Shown here piece after piece: positions 6,304-9,649 of a stretch of 9,649 nt of DNA; the first letter of the stretch is position 1, and each line of letters opens with the position of its first letter. The translations under genes and the position numbers were made by a program. The stretch comes from DASTCC01 sp035711465 (GTDB lineage Bacteria; Acidobacteriota; Vicinamibacteria; Vicinamibacterales; SCN-69-37). The DNA is taken from positions 1 to 9,649 of the forward strand of contig DASTCC010000500.1 in the NCBI GenBank assembly GCA_035711465.1, written 5' to 3'. The notes under the pieces were generated by a model. That model saw only the letters and a program-made list of their open reading frames with translations, was not told where the DNA came from and ran no database searches.

Positions 6304-9061
6304 CTGGACACGCGAACTGGCGCCGCGGCTCGCCTCGCTGAAGCTCTCGCCCGCCCGTGAGGCCGAGATCATCGAAGAGCTCTCGCTGCACCTCGACGAC
6401 CGCGTCGCCGAGCTCGCCGCCGGCGGCGCCAGTCCGGACGACGCCCGCCGCCTGGCGCTCGCCGAGATTCCCGACGACATGTTGGCGCGAGGCCTGGGGC
6501 GGCTCAGGCAGGCGCACGCCCATGAACCGCTGGTGCCGGGCGTGTCGGTGCGGCGGGTCTGGCTCCTCGATCTCTGGCAGGACGCGCGCTACGCGCTCCG
6601 GATGCTGCGCGCGCAGCCCGGCTTCAGCGCCGCAGCGCTGATCACGCTCACGCTCGGCATCGGCGCCAACTCGGCGATCTTCGGCCTGGTCCACGCCGCG
6701 CTGTTCGAGCGCCTCCCGGTTGATCGCCCCGAGACGCTGCTCTACATTCACAACGGCCCCGGACCCGGCGCCGTGTTTTCGTATCCCGCGATGGACGAGC
6801 TGCGCCGCGGCCAGACGGTGTTCGAGGGCGTCGCCGCCTGGGGGCCAATCACGGCGAGCCTCAATGCGGGCGGCGCGACCGATCTCGTCGGCGGACTGAT
6901 CGTCACCGGCAACTTCTTCGAGCTGCTCGGCCTCCAGGCCGCCGCGGGACGAACGCTGACGTCGAGCGACGACGTCACTCCGGGCGCCCATCCGGTCGCC
7001 GTCATCAGCCACGGCTTGTGGCAGCGCCGCTTCGGCGCGGCCGCCGACGTCATCGGCCGGCCGGTCCTGCTCAACGGCAAACCGTTCACGATCGTCGGCG
7101 TCCTGCCGCGCGGGTTCCGCGGACCGGAAGTCGGCATCACCCGCGATCTCTACGTGCCGATGATGATGCAGCCGGTGATGCGGCCGCCGCGCGCCGGGTA
7201 CTCGGGCGAGATGAATCCCGATCTGATGAGCGTTCGCGGCAACAGCTGGATCTTCGCGATCGGCCGGATGCGCGAGGGCGTCGGCAGGGCCGAGATCGAG
7301 TCGTCGCTCACGGCGCTCGTCACCGCGCTCGATCGCGGGCGCAATCCGGCAGCGCGGGAACATCGCATCGCCACCTCACGCGTGATCGACGGCGTGCCGG
7401 GACAGCGCGACCAGCTCGTCTCCGCGTCGCTGCTGCTGCTCTCGATCGTCGGCGCGGTGCTGCTCATCGCCTGCGCCAACGTCGCCAACCTGCTGCTGTC
7501 GCGGGCGGCGGCGCGGCAGCGCGAAATCGCCGTGCGGCTCGCGATCGGCGCGAGTCGATGGCGCCTGGTCCGGCAGATGCTGACCGAGAGCGTGTTGCTC
7601 TCGGTCGCCGGCGGCGCCGGAGGACTACTGCTCGCCTGGGGCATCGCACGCGGCTTCACCTCGGCGCCGCCGCCCGCCGGCGCGCTGCCGGTCGCGCTCG
7701 AGTTCACGATCGATCCGCGCGTCATGCTGGTCACGCTGGCGCTCGCGATCGTCACCGGCCTCGTCTTCGGCCTCGCTCCGGCGCTGCGCGCCTCGCGACC
7801 GTCGTTGCTCCCCGCGCTGCGCGACGCGGTCAGCCAGCCGGAATCGACGCGCCGGCGACTCACCCTCCGGCACGGCCTGGTCGTCGCCGAAGTGGCGCTG
7901 ACGCTGCTGTTGCTCGTCGCCGCCGGCTTGTTCGTTCGCAGCCTGCGGAAGACGCAGGCCATCGATCCCGGCTTCGACGTCGACAGGCTCGTGAGCGCGC
8001 CGCTCAGCATCAACCTGCTGCGCTACACCACCGATCAGGGACGCGCGTTCTACCGCGAGGTCGTCGGCCGCGTGAGTGCGGCGCCGGGCGTAGAAGCGGC
8101 ATCGGTCGCGCGCGTGGCGGTGTTCGGGCAGCAGCGGATCTCCAGTCTCGCCATCGAAGGCCGCCAGGCGTCGAGCGACGTGTTCCAGAGCCAGGGGGGC
8201 GCGGCCTCGGCGGTAGGCCGAAGCGATGCGGTCGCCACGAACGTGATCGATCCCGCCTACTTCCGCACCATGGGCATCGCCATCAAGCAGGGGCGTACGT
8301 TCGACGACGCCGATCGGCCGGACGGTGCGTCGGTCGTGGTCGTCAACGAGGCGTTCGTCGCCCGACACCTGCCGAATCAGCCGGCGCTCGGCACGCGGAT
8401 CGGCTTCCGCGGTCCGGCGGGTCCGTGGCGCACGATCGTCGGCGTCGTCGCCAACAGCAAGTACGCGCGGCTGTCCGAGGCGTTCCAGCCGATCGTCTTC
8501 GTGCCGCTCGCCCAGCAGCACGAGACCGGCATGACGCTGCACGTCCGCGCCGCGGGCGATCCGGCGGCGATCGTCAGCGTCGTTCGTGACGCAATCCAGT
8601 CGCTCGAACCGAATCTGCCGATGCCGGCGATCCTGCCGGTGTCGGACACGGTCAGCACGTCGCTCTATGCCGCGCGGATGGCGGCCTGGCTCACGGGGAT
8701 GCTCGGCGGGCTGGCGCTCCTGCTCGCGGTCGTCGGCGTCTACGGAGTACTGGCGTTCTCGATCGCGCGACGGACGCGCGAGATCGGCATCCGGCTCGCG
8801 CTCGGCGCCGATCGGCCCGACATCTTCCGGCTCGTGCTCCGCGAAGGCATGGGACTCGTCGCGATCGGCATCGTCATCGGCCTCGCGGGCGCCGCGCTCG
8901 GCGCGACGACGCTGGCGGGGTTTCTGTACGGCGTCGAGGCGCGCGATGGGCTGACGTTCGCGATGGCGCCGTCGATTCTGCTCGCCATCGCCCTGGCCGC
9001 GTGTGTCCTGCCTGCGTGGCGCGCGACGCGCGTGCCGCCGACGGTGGCGTTCAGAGCCTGA
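6296..9061 (+). CDS. ADOP-type ABC transporter permease (tandem MacB/FtsX modules)
   Basis: A 921-residue inner-membrane protein. Residues 1-80 form the acidobacterial ADOP N-terminal helical segment (SPAREAEIIEELSLHLDDR). Then follows module one: TM helix about 111-135 (ALITLTLGIGANSAIFGLV), a MacB-like periplasmic core domain (about 140-370), and FtsX-type TM helices about 377-400, 427-450 and 474-495, with the coupling segment REIAVRLAIGASRWRLVRQM (409-428). Module two repeats the plan: TM about 526-548, periplasmic domain about 560-790, TM about 796-822, 850-878 and 885-908, with REIGIRLALGADRPDIFRLV (828-847). No ATP-binding cassette is present, as usual for this family; a MacB-type ATPase would have to come from elsewhere. 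MacB relatives act as mechanotransmission pumps for drugs, peptides or lipoproteins; the substrate here is unknown. GGAG at 6285-6288 is the ribosome binding site, inside padR. The frame is open upstream of 6296, but that part only shadows padR. Confidence 0.95.
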   Translation: MSDWTRELAPRLASLKLSPAREAEIIEELSLHLDDRVAELAAGGASPDDARRLALAEIPDDMLARGLGRLRQAHAHEPLVPGVSVRRVWLLDLWQDARYALRMLRAQPGFSAAALITLTLGIGANSAIFGLVHAALFERLPVDRPETLLYIHNGPGPGAVFSYPAMDELRRGQTVFEGVAAWGPITASLNAGGATDLVGGLIVTGNFFELLGLQAAAGRTLTSSDDVTPGAHPVAVISHGLWQRRFGAAADVIGRPVLLNGKPFTIVGVLPRGFRGPEVGITRDLYVPMMMQPVMRPPRAGYSGEMNPDLMSVRGNSWIFAIGRMREGVGRAEIESSLTALVTALDRGRNPAAREHRIATSRVIDGVPGQRDQLVSASLLLLSIVGAVLLIACANVANLLLSRAAARQREIAVRLAIGASRWRLVRQMLTESVLLSVAGGAGGLLLAWGIARGFTSAPPPAGALPVALEFTIDPRVMLVTLALAIVTGLVFGLAPALRASRPSLLPALRDAVSQPESTRRRLTLRHGLVVAEVALTLLLLVAAGLFVRSLRKTQAIDPGFDVDRLVSAPLSINLLRYTTDQGRAFYREVVGRVSAAPGVEAASVARVAVFGQQRISSLAIEGRQASSDVFQSQGGAASAVGRSDAVATNVIDPAYFRTMGIAIKQGRTFDDADRPDGASVVVVNEAFVARHLPNQPALGTRIGFRGPAGPWRTIVGVVANSKYARLSEAFQPIVFVPLAQQHETGMTLHVRAAGDPAAIVSVVRDAIQSLEPNLPMPAILPVSDTVSTSLYAARMAAWLTGMLGGLALLLAVVGVYGVLAFSIARRTREIGIRLALGADRPDIFRLVLREGMGLVAIGIVIGLAGAALGATTLAGFLYGVEARDGLTFAMAPSILLAIALAACVLPAWRATRVPPTVAFRA

Positions 9062-9093
9062 CAGCGCGGCGGTGAGTATGCGAAGCTGTGCGC

Positions 9094-9570
9094 ATGACTC
9101 CGACCTCGTCGCCACGCCGCCCTTACCGCCATCGTCTTCTCGTCTCGACATTCGTCGCGCTTGGTTTGATCGGCGCGGCGGTCGCGACCTTCGCGCAGAC
9201 TGCGGCGACGCCGCAGACCACCGGTCGGCAGGCCGCCGATCCGGGATCGGTGTCACGCGGGGAGTATCTGGCCAACAGCGTCGCGATGTGCGTGCAGTGC
9301 CACTCGGGCCGCGACGATCGCGGCCAGATCATCGAAGCCGAAAAATTCCGCGGCGGCGCGATCCCGGCCGCGTCGGCGCTGCCGGGCAAGCCGTTCGCCT
9401 ATCGCGCGCCGGCGATCGGCGGCCTGCCGGGCATGACCGATGAAGAAGTGATCCTGCTGCTCACGACCGGCCGCGGCGGCACCCGTCCCCCGCCCCAGCC
9501 CCCGATGCCCCCGTTCCGCATGGCCCGCGCCGACGCCGAAGCCATCGTGGCGTATTTGAGGACGAGGTAG
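9094..9570 (+). CDS. Secreted mono-haem c-type cytochrome
   Basis: A 158-residue protein with a basic start and hydrophobic stretch (RLLVSTFVALGLIGAAVATF, 14-33) ending in FAQTA, so it is exported or membrane-anchored. RGEYLANSVAMCVQCHSGRD (55-74) holds the single CxxCH haem site (C66, C69, H70). LPGMTDEEVILLLTTGRGG (111-129) and the ending FRMARADAEAIVAYLRTR match class I cytochrome c; the axial Met is M138 or M143 in the PPMPPFRM segment. Such small cytochromes serve as electron shuttles or as subunits of periplasmic dehydrogenases; no partner is visible here. Start taken at ATG 9094; a GTG six bases earlier is in frame and possible. No good ribosome binding site is seen. It lies 32 bases after the permease gene with no terminator between, so it could be co-transcribed, although function gives no clear link. 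Confidence 0.9.
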   Translation: MTPTSSPRRPYRHRLLVSTFVALGLIGAAVATFAQTAATPQTTGRQAADPGSVSRGEYLANSVAMCVQCHSGRDDRGQIIEAEKFRGGAIPAASALPGKPFAYRAPAIGGLPGMTDEEVILLLTTGRGGTRPPPQPPMPPFRMARADAEAIVAYLRTR

Positions 9571-9582
9571 GGGGCCCGAGAG

Positions 9583-9628
9583 GGGGACGGAGCCCTTTTC
9601 CACAGAAGCGGTCGATTTGGGGACAGAG
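9583..9628. repeat. Paired GGGGACRGAG motif, possible dispersed intergenic repeat
   Basis: GGGGACGGAG (9583-9592) and GGGGACAGAG (9619-9628) are near-identical direct copies 36 bases apart, in the non-coding tail that follows the cytochrome gene. GGGGACAG-type words recur around REP-associated Y1 transposases and their intergenic repeats in Acidobacteriota and other bacteria, so this may be the edge of such an element; that comparison is from memory. A weak five-base stem (GGGGC 9571-9575 with GCCCT 9592-9596, one G-T pair) followed by TTTT could also serve as a poor terminator for the cytochrome gene. Confidence 0.35.
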
Positions 9629-9649
9629 GTCGGGGCGTCAGGCGTCCGA

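Noticed and set aside
7625..9256. A 543-codon minus-strand frame
   Set aside because: It is antisense to the second permease module and the start of the cytochrome gene; its Arg/Asp-rich product is typical of G+C-rich shadow frames.

Overview
The window looks like chromosomal DNA of a high-G+C member of the Acidobacteriota, probably of the Vicinamibacteria type. This is inferred from gene content: a PadR regulator overlapping a very large two-module MacB/FtsX-like permease with an N-terminal 'ADOP' helical region is a hallmark arrangement of that phylum, and the neighbouring lipoprotein, CubicO-type hydrolase and small cytochrome c fit. No rRNA, tRNA, CRISPR array, transposase or phage gene was seen.

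Left edge (1-680, minus strand): a gene cut by the window edge encodes a protein with two transmembrane helices followed by a beta-strand-rich domain. It resembles the 2TM-beta effectors of cyclic-nucleotide anti-phage systems (Cap15 of CBASS, or the effector of Panoptes). It starts at GTG, and its DNA is poorer in G+C (about 60% by hand count) than most of the window. Its C-terminus points out of the window, so a nucleotide cyclase partner would lie further left if it belongs to such a system. This is the most interesting item here.

719-2579 (minus strand): a probable two-gene operon, a VOC/glyoxalase-fold protein followed by a group II PLP-dependent decarboxylase, both starting at GTG. It is divergent from an NmrA-like NAD(P)-binding oxidoreductase at 2649-3485 (plus strand).

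3514-5867 (minus strand): a lipoprotein with a conserved but uncharacterised, methyltransferase-like domain, translationally coupled through a 13-base overlap to a secreted serine hydrolase of the beta-lactamase/CubicO superfamily. This pair converges on the NmrA gene.

5950-9570 (plus strand): PadR regulator, ADOP-type permease (8-base overlap) and a secreted mono-haem cytochrome c. The 82-base gap between the lipoprotein and padR holds the promoters for both divergent transcription units, so PadR could act on both. The last 80 bases are non-coding and hold two copies of a GGGGACRGAG motif that looks like part of a dispersed repeat.

Coding is dense. Almost all of the apparent long reading frames on the opposite strands are by-products of the high G+C composition.
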